Source: Paracoccaceae bacterium (GTDB lineage Bacteria > Pseudomonadota > Alphaproteobacteria > Rhodobacterales > Rhodobacteraceae). Taken from it: DNA of 62,245 nt. The DNA lies in assembly GCA_006226775.1 (NCBI GenBank), contig SBGD01000069.1, forward strand, positions 1-62,245, read 5' to 3'. The position numbers and the translations under genes are program-made. Numbering within the stretch: position 1 is the first letter of the stretch; each line of letters begins with the position of its first letter. Shown one piece after another: positions 61,811 through 62,245 of this stretch. The notes beneath the pieces were generated by a model, which was given only the letters and a program-made list of their open reading frames with translations, ran no database searches and had not been told where the DNA came from.

Positions 61811-62245
61811 TCAGGCGAAGGCGCCCTTGGCCAGCAGCGCGCGCAGGTTGGCCAGGTGGCGCGCGCGCCCCGGCCCGCGGCCCTGCGCCCGGGGCGGGAT
61901 CGCGGCCCAGGCGCGCAACAGCCGGTGGCGGGTGTAGAATTCGGCAATACCGGTCTCGAGCCCGGGATATTGCGCCGCAAAGGCCGCCTGCCAGGACGCG
62001 GGCATCAGCCCCGGCGTCTCGGGCATGCGCCGGAGGTTGAGCAGCAGATCGGCCCAGATCTCGCCGACATCGCGGGCAGCGGGATGCAGCGCGAGGTTCT
62101 CGAAATCGATCCCGGTCACCCCGCCGTCGTGAAACAGCAGGTTGGCCAGCGTCAGATCGCCATGCAGCACCGCGCGCCGCACCGGCTGGCCCTGCAGGGC
62201 CGCGCCCGCGCGGCGCAGCGCCGCCAGCGCGTCGGCATGGGCCCT
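61811..62245 (-). CDS. Phosphotransferase (APH/choline kinase-like), C-terminal part
   Basis: Runs off the right edge of the window; about 144 C-terminal residues are visible. The catalytic loop is VLHGDLTLANLLFHDG and the metal-binding aspartate follows in GIDFENLALHPAARDVGE. Family members phosphorylate small alcohols, sugars or antibiotics; the target here is not known. It converges on the sulfotransferase-like gene. Confidence 0.82.
   Translation of the reverse strand, partial: RAHADALAALRRAGAALQGQPVRRAVLHGDLTLANLLFHDGGVTGIDFENLALHPAARDVGEIWADLLLNLRRMPETPGLMPASWQAAFAAQYPGLETGIAEFYTRHRLLRAWAAIPPRAQGRGPGRARHLANLRALLAKGAFA

Overview
The window is high-GC alphaproteobacterial chromosome, most likely from a Rhodobacteraceae (roseobacter-type) bacterium. 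The reasons are the aerobic-type cobalamin genes (cobG, cobN, cobW, cobO and a bluE-type kinase), a separate ATP synthase F0 operon with two b-type subunits, many TRAP and ABC solute transporters, and intergenic palindromic repeats I associate with this family. I see no integrase, transposase, prophage or CRISPR array. One AT-richer patch (about 55.4-56.2 kb), holding an orphan PemK/MazF-like gene and structured non-coding DNA, looks foreign.

Region 1 (1-14.5 kb) is a cobalamin and cobalt block. A leftward unit DUF1636-cobW-cobN-cobG lies behind a B12 riboswitch. A rightward unit cobO, two tandem Lin0512-family genes and cobQ meets a leftward unit bluE-cobD-cobC. cobU (cobP) is divergent from bluE. 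A second riboswitch precedes cbtB-cbtA and a histidine-rich exported protein. A second DUF1636 gene closes the block.

Region 2 (14.6-28.9 kb) holds a NarL-type response regulator, an isoquinoline-oxidoreductase-like iorAB pair, L-serine deaminase, a gamma-carbonic anhydrase-like protein, and divergent transaldolase and fructose-1,6-bisphosphatase genes. It also holds a GntR-linked TRAP transporter with a 2-hydroxyacid dehydrogenase, and a LysR regulator.

Region 3 (29.3-40.0 kb) is a nearly complete oxidative L-fucose pathway. It has a CUT1 ABC importer, mutarotase, fucose dehydrogenase, fuconolactonase, fuconate dehydratase, a keto-deoxy-fuconate dehydrogenase and an IclR regulator. An extra enolase-superfamily enzyme is included. 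The final diketo-acid hydrolase is not visible. A tRNA-Leu(CAG) follows.

Region 4 (40.3-62.2 kb) is mainly core: an exporter-type ABC protein, an ArsR regulator, a small OmpA-like protein, the ATP synthase F0 operon (atpI-B-E-F'-F), an FCD regulator, a multispan membrane protein and smc. It continues with a LysR/EamA pair, the PemK-like patch, ffh, three tandem GNAT acetyltransferases, chorismate mutase, rpsP, rimM, a sulfotransferase-like gene and a truncated phosphotransferase.

The least explained signals are: the Lin0512 pair inside the B12 operon; a repeat element that appears to be read in frame inside cobN; a 12-bp inverted repeat able to mask the transaldolase ribosome-binding site; and the PemK/structured-RNA patch before ffh.
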